A DNA stretch of 64,000 nt from Rhodospirillales bacterium (lineage in GTDB: Bacteria; Pseudomonadota; Alphaproteobacteria; Kiloniellales; JACOMY01): NCBI GenBank assembly GCA_014324045.1, contig JACOMY010000001.1:62001-126000 (forward strand), given 5' to 3'. The notes beneath the pieces were generated by a model, which saw only the letters and a program-made list of their open reading frames with translations, was not told where the DNA came from and searched no databases. This document shows, one piece after another, positions 9,301-19,994 of the stretch. Every line of letters starts with the position of its first letter. Position 1 is the first letter of the stretch. Both the position numbers and the translations under genes were made by a program.

Positions 9301-10413
9301 ATGAGCGACATCCGTCCCATCGTCATGCCCAAGTGGGGCCTGGCCATGATCGAAGGCACTGTGGTCGAGTGGCAGGTCGAGGAAGGTGCGGAGGTCGCGG
9401 CCGGTCAGGATATCATGGAGATCGAGACCTCGAAGATCACCAATGTCTTCGAATCTCCGGTTGAGGGGCCTTTACGCAAGATTGTCGTGGCTGCCGGCGA
9501 AACCGTTCCGGTCGGCGCTCTGCTGGCTGTCTGCGCGCCGGCCTCGGTCGGCGACGACGAGGTCGAGGCTTATGTGAAGGACTTCCTCGATAACTTCGAT
9601 TGGGACGCCGCGGCAGGCGGGGGCGGCCCGGCGCCTGAGACCATCGAGGTCGGCAGTAAGCGCATGCGCTTCTTGAAGCAGGGCGACGGCGGGGGTACGC
9701 CCGTTATCCTGATCCACGGCTTCGGCGGCGACTGCCTGGGGTGGCTGTTCAATCAAGAGGCTCTGGCGGAGGGTCGTACGACCTACGCCCTGGATCTGCC
9801 CGGTCACGGTGGCTCCGACAAGGACGTCGGCGCAGGCAAACTCGGCGTCATGGTGCAGGCCGTGCTTGCCTTCATGGACGACCGGGGCATCGCTAAGGCC
9901 CATCTGGTCGGGCATTCCATGGGTGGGGCGATTGCGCTCGCGCTCGCCGCCGAGCATGCCGAGCGCGTGGCCTCGGCAACCCTACTCGCCCCGGCCGGGC
10001 TGGGGAGAGAGATCAACATGACCTTCATCAACGGCTTCATCGAGCAGAAACGTTCGCGCAAGTTGCGCCCGATCCTGGAGCTCTTGGTGGCCGATCCCGG
10101 CACAATCACGAACGACATGGTCGAAGAGGTCATCAAGTTTAAGCGCCTGGACGGCGCCGTAGAGGCCTTGACCAAGCTGCGCGACGGCCTCTTCCCCGGC
10201 GGCGAACAGGAGGGCTTCCCGGCTGACCTATTGGCCGGCCTTTCGGTACCTGTGCAAGCGATCTGGGGTGAAGAGGATCAGATCTTGCCGGCCGCGCATG
10301 CGGCGGTCCTGCCGGACTCCGTCAAGGTGAGTAAATTACCGGCGACCGGTCATTTGCCGCATATGGAGAGGGCGAGCGAGGTCAACGCAGCGATCCTGGC
10401 GTTCCTTGCTTAG
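9301..10413 (+). CDS. acoC: AcoC-like E2: N-terminal lipoyl domain fused to alpha/beta hydrolase
   Basis: Lipoyl motif 'GQDIMEIETSKITNVFESP'; hydrolase 'VILIHGFGGDCLGW', nucleophile elbow 'VGHSMGGAIA'. Confidence 0.85.
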   Translation: MSDIRPIVMPKWGLAMIEGTVVEWQVEEGAEVAAGQDIMEIETSKITNVFESPVEGPLRKIVVAAGETVPVGALLAVCAPASVGDDEVEAYVKDFLDNFDWDAAAGGGGPAPETIEVGSKRMRFLKQGDGGGTPVILIHGFGGDCLGWLFNQEALAEGRTTYALDLPGHGGSDKDVGAGKLGVMVQAVLAFMDDRGIAKAHLVGHSMGGAIALALAAEHAERVASATLLAPAGLGREINMTFINGFIEQKRSRKLRPILELLVADPGTITNDMVEEVIKFKRLDGAVEALTKLRDGLFPGGEQEGFPADLLAGLSVPVQAIWGEEDQILPAAHAAVLPDSVKVSKLPATGHLPHMERASEVNAAILAFLA

Positions 10414-10511
10414 AGACAAGCGACGCCCGGCAGGCTGTTCTTCTCGTAAGCTGTTTAGTGCGGCACTGAAGTGAGGAATCGCTTCGATCTCACCTTGTTC
10501 GCAGAATGCGA

Positions 10512-10531
10512 CGGGACACGATTATGTCCCG
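10512..10531. other. 7-bp stem-loop CGGGACA-cgatta-TGTCCCG in the convergent intergenic region
   Basis: Perfect inverted repeat between acoC(+) and the radical SAM gene(-). Confidence 0.5.
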
Positions 10532-10602
10532 AGGCGTGGTGTAAGAGGCCAGGATAGCTGGCGAGAAGGCCGGAACGACATGCCGGTTCTGCGCACAGGC
10601 TT

Positions 10603-11679
10603 CTAGAAGAGAGCAAGCTGTCGGCCGTCGCGGGCGGGCGCACGGAAAAGGCCGGTTTCAAGCGCGAAGTCCCCTTTGTTCTTGAGGTCGAGGCGGCGGC
10701 AGGCGGCCTTAAAGCGGACTGAGAGGATCTCTGCAATGGGCCCCGTACCGCGCTGGCGATGACCGAAACGGCTGTCGTACAGCCGGTCGCCGCCGGCTTG
10801 GCGCAGCAGGTCGAGTACACGTTTCTTGCGGTCCGGGTAGTGCGTCTCCAGCCACTCTTTGAAAATCTCTTTCAGATCCAGCGGCAGACGTAACAGAACA
10901 TAGCCCGCGCGCTCGGCCCCTGCCTCGGCGGCGGCGGCCAGCACAGCGTCAAGTTCGGGCTCATTCAAAGCAGGAATGACCGGTGCAAAGAGCGTGCCGA
11001 CCGGAACTCCGGCTGCCGCCAGGCCCTCGATGGCCGCCAAGCGCTTCTTTGGCGTCGCCGCCCGGGGCTCCATCCGGCGGGCAAGGGTCCGGTCGAGCGT
11101 GGTAACTGAAATCGCCACCGAGACCAGACGCTCCTTCGCCATCGGCGCCAGAATGTCGAGATCGCGCAGGATGAGATCGGACTTGGAGACGATGCAGGTC
11201 GGGTGTTTGGCCTCAGCCAGGACCTGTAGGATCTGCCGGGTTATCTCCATCCGCTTCTCGACCGGTTGATAGGGATCGGTGTTGGCGCCCAGGACCAGGG
11301 TGTCCGGGCGATAGCGCGGCCGCGCCAACTCCTTCCGCAAAATCCGCGCCGCATCCGGCTTGGCGAAGAGCCTGGTCTCGAAGTCCAACCCCGGCGAGAG
11401 ACCGAGATAGGCATGGCTGGGCCTGGCAAAGCAGTAGATGCAGCCGTGCTCGCAGCCGCGATAGGGATTGATCGAGCGGTCGAAGCCGATGTTCGGACTG
11501 TCGTTGCGGGTGATGACCTTGCGGGCACTATCGACCGAGACCTGAGTCCGGTTCTCGCCGGGCAGCGGTTCCGCGGCCGATTCCCAACCGTCGTCGGCGG
11601 GCTCGCGCTCTTCGCGTTCGTAACGCCCAGTACGATTGCTCTGTGCTCCACGGCCTTTGCGCTCGATGATGCTCGGCAT
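10603..11679 (-). CDS. PA0069-family (SplB-related) radical SAM protein
   Basis: 'SPNIGFDRSINPYRGCEHGCIYCFARPSHAYLGLSPGLDFETRLFAK' with CxxxCxxC. Confidence 0.9.
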   Translation of the reverse strand: MPSIIERKGRGAQSNRTGRYEREEREPADDGWESAAEPLPGENRTQVSVDSARKVITRNDSPNIGFDRSINPYRGCEHGCIYCFARPSHAYLGLSPGLDFETRLFAKPDAARILRKELARPRYRPDTLVLGANTDPYQPVEKRMEITRQILQVLAEAKHPTCIVSKSDLILRDLDILAPMAKERLVSVAISVTTLDRTLARRMEPRAATPKKRLAAIEGLAAAGVPVGTLFAPVIPALNEPELDAVLAAAAEAGAERAGYVLLRLPLDLKEIFKEWLETHYPDRKKRVLDLLRQAGGDRLYDSRFGHRQRGTGPIAEILSVRFKAACRRLDLKNKGDFALETGLFRAPARDGRQLALF

Positions 11680-11730
11680 GTCGTCTGTCCCATTCGTGCG
11701 AGAGGGAGAAACAGGAGGGAGTATGGATCA

Positions 11731-11745
11731 GAACATATCAAGAAC
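11731..11745 (-). promoter_or_regulatory. Alphaproteobacterial LexA/SOS-box-like site GAAC-N7-GAAC
   Basis: gaacatatcaagaac, 52 bp upstream of the radical SAM start codon. Confidence 0.55.
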
Positions 11746-11877
11746 ACTTTGGTAGAGCTAGGAACAAAAAGAATTGTGAGAGCCTATCCCCTTAGGGGCT
11801 CTTGCGAATCGAAACCCTAGATAGGATAAGGTTTCGATTGGGGGATCGAAAAGGGAACGGATGGCGCCGACGCAGGT

Positions 11878-12420
11878 TCAGGCGGGCTGGCGATGCTCTT
11901 GCAGGCGCGGCATCAGGTCGACCAGATTGCAGGGGCGGAAGCGGGCATCCAATTGCCAACGCAGGATCTCCTCCCAGGCGTCCTTGACAGCCCCAGGCGA
12001 ACCGGGGAGGGCGAAGAGGTAGGTGCCGCCGGCAATGCCACCGACGGCGCGGCTCTGCATAGTCGAGGTGCCGATCTTAGCATAGGATATCCAGCGGAAG
12101 AGTTCTCCGAAACCCTCGATTTTCTTTTCTATCACGGCCTCAAAAGCTTCTGGCGTCACGTCGCGGCCTGTCACTCCTGTGCCGCCCGTCGTCATTACGA
12201 CGTCGGTCTTGGGGTCCGCGATGAGTTGGCGCAGACGGGTGACGATCTGGCCCGCCTCGTCGCGCAGGATGTCTCGGTGAGCCAACTGGTGGCCGTCGCG
12301 CGCAATCATCTCTGCCAGGAGATCGCCGGAGCGGTCGCTTGCCGGGTCGCGGCTGTCGGATATGGTGAGAACGGCGATGTTGACGGGGAGGAAGCTGCGG
12401 CTCTTGTCGATGCCAGACAT
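11878..12420 (-). CDS. moaB: Molybdenum cofactor biosynthesis protein B
   Basis: '[25 protein letters not shown]...[16 protein letters not shown]...[18 protein letters not shown]'. Confidence 0.93.
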   Translation of the reverse strand: MSGIDKSRSFLPVNIAVLTISDSRDPASDRSGDLLAEMIARDGHQLAHRDILRDEAGQIVTRLRQLIADPKTDVVMTTGGTGVTGRDVTPEAFEAVIEKKIEGFGELFRWISYAKIGTSTMQSRAVGGIAGGTYLFALPGSPGAVKDAWEEILRWQLDARFRPCNLVDLMPRLQEHRQPA

Positions 12421-12520
12421 GGTTCACGTCTTTCCGTTGCGGTTTTCTCGGATCTATCCGTGCTGTTTGCAAAACGGGAGCGAGCGCCTCTTCTCATGAT
12501 AGATACGGAGGACCTGGCGG

Positions 12521-14350
12521 CTAGGGCTCCGAGATCCAGGCTTGGCGGCGGCCGCCTTCCATCTGCCGATAACGCGGCCAGTCCCCGTTCGCGATCTCGA
12601 CAAGAGACGGGGTCTCTTGACCCAGACGCTTGCGGTAGATCCAGAAGTTGGCGAGCACTTTTTCGATATAGGAACGCGTCTCGCCGTAGGGGAGGCTCTC
12701 GATGAACAATAACGGGTCGCACTCGGGGACGGCATCGCTGCGCCAGCGCGCCAGGTTGCCGGGACCGGCGTTGTAGGCGGCGAGCAGACGGAAGAGATGG
12801 TCGCCGATGCTCTCCAGGCTCATGAGATGGACCAGATAGCCCTGGCCCAGCCGGAGATTGAGCCCGGGATCGTGCAGGCTGTCGCGGCGGCTGCCGCGCA
12901 GCCGCGGATCGTCGGCGATGTCGCTTGCGGTCTTGGGCATGAGCTGCATGAGCCCGCGGGCGCCGGCATGCGAGACGGCCGAGGGATCGAAGGCCGATTC
13001 CTGACGCATCACGGCATAGAGTAAGGCGCGGTCGACTGCGAAGCCGCCGTTGGGTTTCCAACTCGGCAGCGGGTAGAGCGCCGCCAACAGCGGCCGGCCG
13101 CTGCGGGCAAGCCCGCGTAGGTCGCTCAATTGCCTCGCCAGGGTAAGAGAGAAGCGTGGCATGTCAGCCTTGCTGGTCAAGGCGACCATGACCTCGCCCA
13201 AATTGCCATGCCGCCAGTCGCCGATAAGCAGCAGCTCGGCGCGGGCGCGTGTGTTCTCACCGATCTGAAGCAGTGCGAGGGCGCGGCCGCCGGAGGGATT
13301 GGCAACGAGGTGCTGCACTTCGCCCTGTGTCAGGTCCAGTCCGGCGAAATCGAAGGTAGTCCGCATGCCAAGCGCCTCGCGCGCGATCAGGCCGTAGAAG
13401 GTACGGGGGTATTGTGCGGCCCTCTTCAACCAGCGGCTCATCGAGGCCGGGTCGTGCTGACGCAGGTGCGCACGCGAGGCCCAATAGGCGCCGCCGGCCG
13501 CCAGCCAGGGCGAGGCCTGTGGGCTTTCCGCGACGGCCCCGAAGTGCTTGCCGGCCAAATCGAACTTCTGGTGCCGCCAGGCCGAAAGGCCGGCCGTCCA
13601 GTGGCTCGCCGGCACCAGCGCGCCGGAACGGCGGGCCGCCTTGGCGGCCAGGGGGTAGGCCTTGTCGTAGTCGCCGTCGAAGTAGCGGGCCGCGGCGATG
13701 CGGACGAGAAGCTGATCGCGTTCTCCCTGATCCAGGACCTTGCGCTCCTTGCCATCGGTCAGCAGCGTCTCCGCCGCGGAATATTTTTCTTTTCGCACCA
13801 GGCGCATGACCGCGCGCTCGAAGCGGAGTACGGTGTTGGACTGTGCCGGGGTGCGTGCCTTGGGCGAGCGATAGAAGGATTTGCCGCGGTTGGCGTAGCC
13901 GCCGAGTCGCGCCTCGACGTTGAGCGGCCGGCGCGGTGCCTCGGCATCGTTAGGTTTCCGCCTCAGCGCCAGCCGATAGATGCGCTCGGCCTCGGGGTGG
14001 TCGCCATAGCGCTCCAGCCAGGCCGCCAACTCGAAAAAGTTCGAGCGGTAGGCCGTCGGATGCAGATAGCGTTGCGCCAGGACATGGCCCATCAAGCGTC
14101 GGTCCGCCAATTGCGGCACCAGTTCGTCGGCCTCGCCAAAGCGTCCGTCCTGCTGCAAGTCGAAGATGCGCCGGTAAAGGCGTACATCGCCCTCCTGCAA
14201 TACCGCGGGCAAGCCACGCGCGTCCAAATCGACACTCGGCCCAATGAGTGCAGCTACACTATTGGAATTCTCTGACGCCGCCGAATAATCCATTTCGCCC
14301 GCTAGTACCAGGGCACAGGCGGCGGCCAAGCAAAGCGCTCTGATTTTCAT
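12521..14350 (-). CDS. slt: Soluble lytic murein transglycosylase
   Basis: C-terminal 'YAVMRQESAFDPSAVSHAGARGLMQLMPKTA' SLT domain, signal peptide, superhelical N-terminus. Confidence 0.9.
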   Translation of the reverse strand: MKIRALCLAAACALVLAGEMDYSAASENSNSVAALIGPSVDLDARGLPAVLQEGDVRLYRRIFDLQQDGRFGEADELVPQLADRRLMGHVLAQRYLHPTAYRSNFFELAAWLERYGDHPEAERIYRLALRRKPNDAEAPRRPLNVEARLGGYANRGKSFYRSPKARTPAQSNTVLRFERAVMRLVRKEKYSAAETLLTDGKERKVLDQGERDQLLVRIAAARYFDGDYDKAYPLAAKAARRSGALVPASHWTAGLSAWRHQKFDLAGKHFGAVAESPQASPWLAAGGAYWASRAHLRQHDPASMSRWLKRAAQYPRTFYGLIAREALGMRTTFDFAGLDLTQGEVQHLVANPSGGRALALLQIGENTRARAELLLIGDWRHGNLGEVMVALTSKADMPRFSLTLARQLSDLRGLARSGRPLLAALYPLPSWKPNGGFAVDRALLYAVMRQESAFDPSAVSHAGARGLMQLMPKTASDIADDPRLRGSRRDSLHDPGLNLRLGQGYLVHLMSLESIGDHLFRLLAAYNAGPGNLARWRSDAVPECDPLLFIESLPYGETRSYIEKVLANFWIYRKRLGQETPSLVEIANGDWPRYRQMEGGRRQAWISEP

Positions 14351-14454
14351 CGCATTCTCCGGCGATGACTAAGACCACCAGATTACAGATTTTCTGCCTA
14401 AACTGTGCTATGACTTGGATCAAATTCAAGCACCTTGCCCCGAAGGCATGTCTG

Positions 14455-15303
14455 CTAAGCAGGGTTCGGGCTTGACGGACTTGCATCTTCGACGGCTCTG
14501 CGAAAACTCAAAAAATCCCGCCAGGCCAAGCGCTTCTGGGCGGGTTGCCGCAGCAAATAAGCCGGATGCAGGGTGGCGAGCGCGGGCAGGGGCGCGTCCA
14601 ATCCTGGCACGGCGATGTTTGCCCAAAGACCGCGCAAGCGGGTGATGCCTTCGCGCCTTGCAAGCAGAGTCTTGGCGGAAAGACCGCCCAAGAGCAGCAA
14701 GTAACTGGGTTGTACCAGAGCCATGTGACGCTCGACGAAGGGCAGACAAGCTGCGATCTCCGCCGGTGTCGGTGTGCGGTTGCCCGGCGGCCGCCAGAAC
14801 AGAATGTTGGTAATATAGACCTTCGTGCGGTTCAAGCCGATGGCGGCCAGCATGAGATCCAAGAGTTGCCCCGAGACACCGACGAATGGTAGGCCTTGGC
14901 GATCCTCGTCGCGACCGGGCGCCTCACCGATCAGCATCAGACGACTCTCCGGATTTCCATCGGCGAAGACCAGATTGGTCGCCGTCTTCTTGAGATCGCA
15001 GCCGTCGAATGCAGCCAGCGCCGCACGGAGCTCCTCAAGGCTGCGTGCGGCTGTAGCCATTTGCCGGGCGGAGGCCTGTACCTCATCCGGACCGACCAGC
15101 GGCGGCGGCGCTTGCGCCGGGGGCGGACGGGTGCTGCGGACGGGGGTGGTAGGCGCCTGCGATCGGGGGGGCGTTTGGTGGCGCTCCTCCTCTTGCTCTG
15201 CGAAGCGGTCGCATGCGGTGGCGTTCAGAGCCTCGTCTGCTCCCATCTCAAGCTGCCAGGCCAAAGCCTCCAGTAGTGCTGCCCTATCTTGTGCGCTTGT
15301 CAT
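14455..15303 (-). CDS. Uracil-DNA glycosylase (family 4-like)
   Basis: '[36 protein letters not shown]...[21 protein letters not shown]'. Confidence 0.92.
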   Translation of the reverse strand: MTSAQDRAALLEALAWQLEMGADEALNATACDRFAEQEEERHQTPPRSQAPTTPVRSTRPPPAQAPPPLVGPDEVQASARQMATAARSLEELRAALAAFDGCDLKKTATNLVFADGNPESRLMLIGEAPGRDEDRQGLPFVGVSGQLLDLMLAAIGLNRTKVYITNILFWRPPGNRTPTPAEIAACLPFVERHMALVQPSYLLLLGGLSAKTLLARREGITRLRGLWANIAVPGLDAPLPALATLHPAYLLRQPAQKRLAWRDFLSFRRAVEDASPSSPNPA

Positions 15304-15628
15304 GTTCTCTCTCCACGTAGCGCAGGTCCGCTGCGAAGGGAATATCCGTCGGTGGCTGCGCCGGGCTTGTTCGCCTGTGTCTTCTGTAATTGTCCGACAA
15401 GAAGTGCCGCGTTTAGACTAGGGCTTCGATAGGTACTGTGCCATGATCTTGTCCGTTGCGGCGATGCGGCAAGGCAGGGTCGAGCGCGGTGGTTCCTCAA
15501 ATATCGGCCATTGGAACCGGTGTCGTCTTGCCGCTTCCCGCGAAGCGCACAATGTGGTAACGTGCGTCAGGGTAGGACCAAGGCGGGTAAGGCTGGGTTT
15601 TTCGGGCTTGGGCAACGGGATTGCACGA

Positions 15629-17275
15629 GTGGAACGCGAATATATGCTGTATGACTTGGTCATCGTCGGCGCTGGACCTGCCGGTCTGGGCGCCGCGATC
15701 CGGGCCAAGCAGGTGGCGGAAGAAAAGGGGCGGGAAGTCTCGGTCTGCGTGCTGGAGAAGGGCTCCGAGGTCGGCGCCCATATTCTGTCCGGCGCGGTTT
15801 TGGAACCGCGGGCCTTGAAGGAGTTGCTCCCCGACTGGAAGGAGCGCGGTGCGCCGTTGAACGTGCCGGTCAAGGAAGAGCAATTCCTGCTGTTAAGCGA
15901 GAAGGGGGCGCGCAACGTCCCGATCTGGATGTTGCCGCCGCAGACCCACAATCGCGGCAACTATATCGTCTCGCTGGGCAATGTCTGCCGCTGGCTGGCC
16001 GAGCAGGCCGAGGCCCTGGGCGTCGAGATCTACCCGGGCTTCGCTGCGGCTGAGATCCTGACCGACGACAACGGCCGCGTGACCGGGGTTGCCACCGGAG
16101 ACATGGGGATCGGCAAGGACGGCGAACAGAAGACGGAATACACGCCGGGCATGGAGTTGCGCGCGACCTACACGCTCTTCGCCGAAGGCTGTCGCGGCTC
16201 GCTCAGCAAGCAGTTGGAAGCCAAATACAAGCTGCGCGAAGGCGTCGATCCCCAGACCTACGGCATCGGCATCAAAGAACTATGGCAGCTGGATCCGGCG
16301 AAGCACAAGGAAGGGCTGGTGTTGCACACTGCCGGCTGGCCGATGGAGAATAGGACTTGGGGCGGATCCTTCATTTACCACATTGAGGACAACCAGGCCT
16401 ATGTCGGCTATGTGGTAGGCTTAGACTATGCCAATCCGCATCTCTCGCCCTTCGAGGAGTTTCAGCGGTTCAAGACCCATCCCAGGATTCGGCCGATGCT
16501 GGAGGGCGGAAAGCGCGTTGCCTATGGCGCCCGGGCGCTGAACGAGGGCGGTCTGCAGTCGATTCCGAAGTTGATCTTCCCCGGCGGTGCCTTGGTTGGC
16601 TGTTCGGCGGGCTTCCTGAACGTGCCCAAGATCAAGGGCAGCCACACTGCCATGAAGACCGGCATGCTGGCGGCGGAAGCTGTGGCCGCTGCTTTGGCGG
16701 AGGGCGACAATCGTCCGGCCGAGTTGAGCGCCTATCCCAAGGCTTTCCGCGAGTCCTGGGTCTATGACGAGCTCTATCGCGCTCGCAACCTGCGCCCGGC
16801 GGCGGCCCGCTTCGGCATGCGGATCGGTATGGCCATCGGCGGCATGGACATGAAGTTGTTAGGAGGCAAGGCGCCCTGGACTTTCCGCCACCGCCATGCC
16901 GATCACACATGTTTGAAGCCGGCCTGCCAAATGCCGAAGATCGACTATCCTAAGCCTGACGGGGTGGTGAGCTTCGACCGGCTATCCAGCGTCTTTTTGT
17001 CCAACACCAACCACGAGGAGGATCAGCCGGTTCACCTGACCTTAAAGGATCCCTCGGTTCCGGTGGCTGTGAACCTCAAGACCTACGACGAGCCGGCGCA
17101 GCGCTATTGCCCTGCCGGTGTCTATGAGATCGTCGAAGAGGAAGCAGGACCGCGGTTGCAGATCAACGCGCAGAACTGCGTGCACTGCAAGACCTGCGAT
17201 ATCAAGGACCCGACCCAGAACATTGTCTGGGTGACGCCGGAAGGCGGCGGCGGCCCGAACTACCCCAATATGTAG
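15629..17275 (+). CDS. Electron transfer flavoprotein-ubiquinone oxidoreductase (GTG start inferred)
   Basis: FAD GxGxxG 'LVIVGAGPAGLGAAIRAKQ' and C-terminal 4Fe-4S 'QNCVHCKTCDIKDPTQNIVWVTPEGGGGPNYPNM'. Confidence 0.95.
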   Translation: MEREYMLYDLVIVGAGPAGLGAAIRAKQVAEEKGREVSVCVLEKGSEVGAHILSGAVLEPRALKELLPDWKERGAPLNVPVKEEQFLLLSEKGARNVPIWMLPPQTHNRGNYIVSLGNVCRWLAEQAEALGVEIYPGFAAAEILTDDNGRVTGVATGDMGIGKDGEQKTEYTPGMELRATYTLFAEGCRGSLSKQLEAKYKLREGVDPQTYGIGIKELWQLDPAKHKEGLVLHTAGWPMENRTWGGSFIYHIEDNQAYVGYVVGLDYANPHLSPFEEFQRFKTHPRIRPMLEGGKRVAYGARALNEGGLQSIPKLIFPGGALVGCSAGFLNVPKIKGSHTAMKTGMLAAEAVAAALAEGDNRPAELSAYPKAFRESWVYDELYRARNLRPAAARFGMRIGMAIGGMDMKLLGGKAPWTFRHRHADHTCLKPACQMPKIDYPKPDGVVSFDRLSSVFLSNTNHEEDQPVHLTLKDPSVPVAVNLKTYDEPAQRYCPAGVYEIVEEEAGPRLQINAQNCVHCKTCDIKDPTQNIVWVTPEGGGGPNYPNM

Positions 17276-17395
17276 GGGCTAACTCTAAGGCAGGCTTGGA
17301 GCCTCTTGGCTTCCGGCGCGACGCTTGGCAAGAAGGTAGCGTTAGCTGCGTAAAGCAGATAAGTCCCTTTTCCGTTGCGGTGCCAGGAGACCAAT

Positions 17396-19096
17396 ATGCG
17401 TCTGACCCAAACTCTTGCCATCCTGGCCTTGACCGCGACCGTAAGCGGTCCGGCGCTTTCAGCCGGCAGCGGCGGCGAGGGCGACGACATCGTCGGTCCC
17501 TACTTCGCCGGTCTGATCGCGGGCAGCCGCGGCGATGCCATGACGGCGGCCGACTATCTGCTGGATGTGGCGGGACGGGCCCAGCCTTCGCGCGAAGTAT
17601 TGGGGCCCGCGCTTCGGGCGGCGATCTCCGCCGGACGAATCGACGAGGCGGTCGCCGTGGCTTACGACCTGATCGCGGTGAGTCCAGGCGGCAGCGAGGC
17701 GGCGCTGCTGCTGCTCGTTGCCGAGTCCGCGTTGGCCGGCGACTGGGATGACGCACGGGTGCGGCTGGCCGATCTGCCGGGCGGAAATCTTTCGCGTACC
17801 CGTCGAATCCTTCTCGACGGCTGGGTCACCTTGCCGCTTGAGGGGGTGGATAGGTCTCTACAGGTTATCTCCCCGATCGACGGCAATCCGGGCCTCGATA
17901 TCCTGCACAAGCTCCACACAGCGCTTCTGCTCGACATTGCCGGTAAGCCCGAAGCGGCCGCAGCCTACCAAGCGGTACTGGATGCCGGCACGCAGTCCAG
18001 CGGGCGCATGGTCATGCTGGCGAGCAACTACTTTGCCCGGGCGGGCGACAGGGAAAAGGCCAAGGCGATCCTGGAGGGTGCGCTTGCCGGCGGACGTGGC
18101 CGCTCCACGCTGGAGGCCGTGCTGGCGGAGTTGAAGACGGGCGAGACGCCGGCGCCGATGGTGCCGGACGCGCTGGCCGGCATGAGCGAGGTGTTCCTGC
18201 AGATCGCTGCCGCCTTGGCGGACGAATGGCCGGACGAGTTGTCCCTGCAAGAGGCGCGTTTGGCCAGCTACGCGGCGCCCGACAGCCCGGCTGCGCTGTT
18301 GCTGGTAAGCGAGGCGCTGTCGCGCCTCGCCCGCTATGACGAGGCGGTGGCCGGCTACGATCGTCTGCTAGGCGATCCCCGGCACGGCAGTGCCGCGGCT
18401 CTGGCGCGCGCCGACGCGCTGGCGGCAGCGAAACGCTTCGAGGCTGCACAGGCGGCCTATCGGGAGCTCGCCGCGTTGCGCGGCGACGATCCCGATCCGC
18501 TGATCCGGCTGGGCAACATGCTGCGCTGGGAGCGCCGATTCGAGGAGTCGCTTGCCGCCTACGACGAAGCCGTCCTCAGGGTGCAGACCGAGGATCCGGC
18601 GATCTGGCTGCTTTATTACTTCCGCGGCATCTCTAACGAGCGGACAGGCAAGTGGGAGGCAGCGGAGGCCGATTTTCAGCAGGCCCTGGCGCTGAACCCC
18701 GACCAGCCTCAGGTGCTGAACTACCTGGGCTATTCCTGGGTGGAAAAGGGCAAGCACCTGGACGAGGCCCGCGCGATGCTGGAGCGTGCCGTAGCCCTTC
18801 GGCCCGACGACGGCTACATTGTCGATTCCCTCGGTTGGGCACTCTATCGGCTGGGCGACTACGAAGAGGCGGTAAGGCAGCTTGAGCGCGCGGTCGAACT
18901 GGATCCGGGCCAAGCCGTGATCAACGATCACCTGGGCGACGCCTACTGGCGGGTCGGCCGTAAGCGCGAGGCCCTGGTTCAGTGGCATCGCACCCTTTCG
19001 CTCGGCGAGGACCCCGACATCGATCCCGAAGAGGTCCGGCAGAAGCTGGAACGGGGCCTGCCGCCGATCGATGCCGAGGCCCCGAATAAAATCTGA
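17396..19096 (+). CDS. TPR-repeat protein with signal peptide
   Basis: Multiple TPR motifs, e.g. 'WEAAEADFQQALALNPDQPQVLNYLGYSWVEKGKHLDEARAML'. Confidence 0.88.
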   Translation: MRLTQTLAILALTATVSGPALSAGSGGEGDDIVGPYFAGLIAGSRGDAMTAADYLLDVAGRAQPSREVLGPALRAAISAGRIDEAVAVAYDLIAVSPGGSEAALLLLVAESALAGDWDDARVRLADLPGGNLSRTRRILLDGWVTLPLEGVDRSLQVISPIDGNPGLDILHKLHTALLLDIAGKPEAAAAYQAVLDAGTQSSGRMVMLASNYFARAGDREKAKAILEGALAGGRGRSTLEAVLAELKTGETPAPMVPDALAGMSEVFLQIAAALADEWPDELSLQEARLASYAAPDSPAALLLVSEALSRLARYDEAVAGYDRLLGDPRHGSAAALARADALAAAKRFEAAQAAYRELAALRGDDPDPLIRLGNMLRWERRFEESLAAYDEAVLRVQTEDPAIWLLYYFRGISNERTGKWEAAEADFQQALALNPDQPQVLNYLGYSWVEKGKHLDEARAMLERAVALRPDDGYIVDSLGWALYRLGDYEEAVRQLERAVELDPGQAVINDHLGDAYWRVGRKREALVQWHRTLSLGEDPDIDPEEVRQKLERGLPPIDAEAPNKI

Positions 19097-19987
19097 TTGC
19101 CGTTCATGACGGCCGTTACGCGCTTGGCACGTGCCAAGATCAACCTCTCTTTGCGCGTGCTGGGCCGGCGGCCGCCGGACGCGCCCAGGGCCGGCTACCA
19201 TGAGTTGGACAGCCTGATCGCCTTCGCCGAGGCTGGGGACAGCCTGACGGTTCGGCCGGCCGATAGCTTGAACCTGAGCCTGTCGGGACCCTTCGCGGCC
19301 GGCCTGAGGAATGAGCCGGACAATCTCGTGCTGCGGGCCGCGCGGGCCCTGGCGGAGCGAGTGGGCCAGCCGGCCGGGGCGGAGATCGCGTTGACCAAGA
19401 ATCTTCCGGTCTCTTCCGGTATCGGCGGCGGCTCGGCCGATGCGGCCGCTACCTTGGATGCCCTAACGGCACTCTGGTCGCTCGACCGGACAGTCTTGGA
19501 TCTTGCCGGGCTGGGGCTGCGGTTGGGCGCCGACGTGCCGGTCTGCCTGCGGGGCAGACCGACCCTCCTGCGCGGGATTGGCGAAGATCTGCGGACCGTG
19601 GCACCGCTGCCCGAGACCTGGATCCTGCTCGCCAATCCGGGCCCTGCTCTCTCGACCCCTGCGGTCTTTGCGGCACGGGAAGGCGCTTTCTCGGTCCACC
19701 TCGATCCGCCGCCGGCAGGCTTCGCTTCGGCGCCGGCACTGTCCGCTTTCCTGGCTGCGGCCGGCAACGATCTGACCGCGGCGGCCAGCCGCCTCTGTCC
19801 GGCCATTCCACCGCTTCTGCGCGCGCTGGAGGGCTTGGAGGGAGCCTTGGTCGCCGCCCTCTCGGGGAGCGGTGCCACTTGCTTTGCGCTCTTCGCCGAG
19901 GCAGCGGCGGCCGCGGCAGCCGCCGACCGTGCGCATCGCGACCGTCTGGCACCCTGGCTCCTCGCAGCGCCGCTTGCGCGGGCTTGA
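19097..19987 (+). CDS. ispE: 4-diphosphocytidyl-2-C-methyl-D-erythritol kinase
   Basis: 'ARAKINLSLRVLGRR...YHELDSLIAF', GHMP motif 'LPVSSGIGGGSADAAATL'. Confidence 0.93.
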   Translation: MPFMTAVTRLARAKINLSLRVLGRRPPDAPRAGYHELDSLIAFAEAGDSLTVRPADSLNLSLSGPFAAGLRNEPDNLVLRAARALAERVGQPAGAEIALTKNLPVSSGIGGGSADAAATLDALTALWSLDRTVLDLAGLGLRLGADVPVCLRGRPTLLRGIGEDLRTVAPLPETWILLANPGPALSTPAVFAAREGAFSVHLDPPPAGFASAPALSAFLAAAGNDLTAAASRLCPAIPPLLRALEGLEGALVAALSGSGATCFALFAEAAAAAAAADRAHRDRLAPWLLAAPLARA

Positions 19988-19994
19988 GGGGCAG

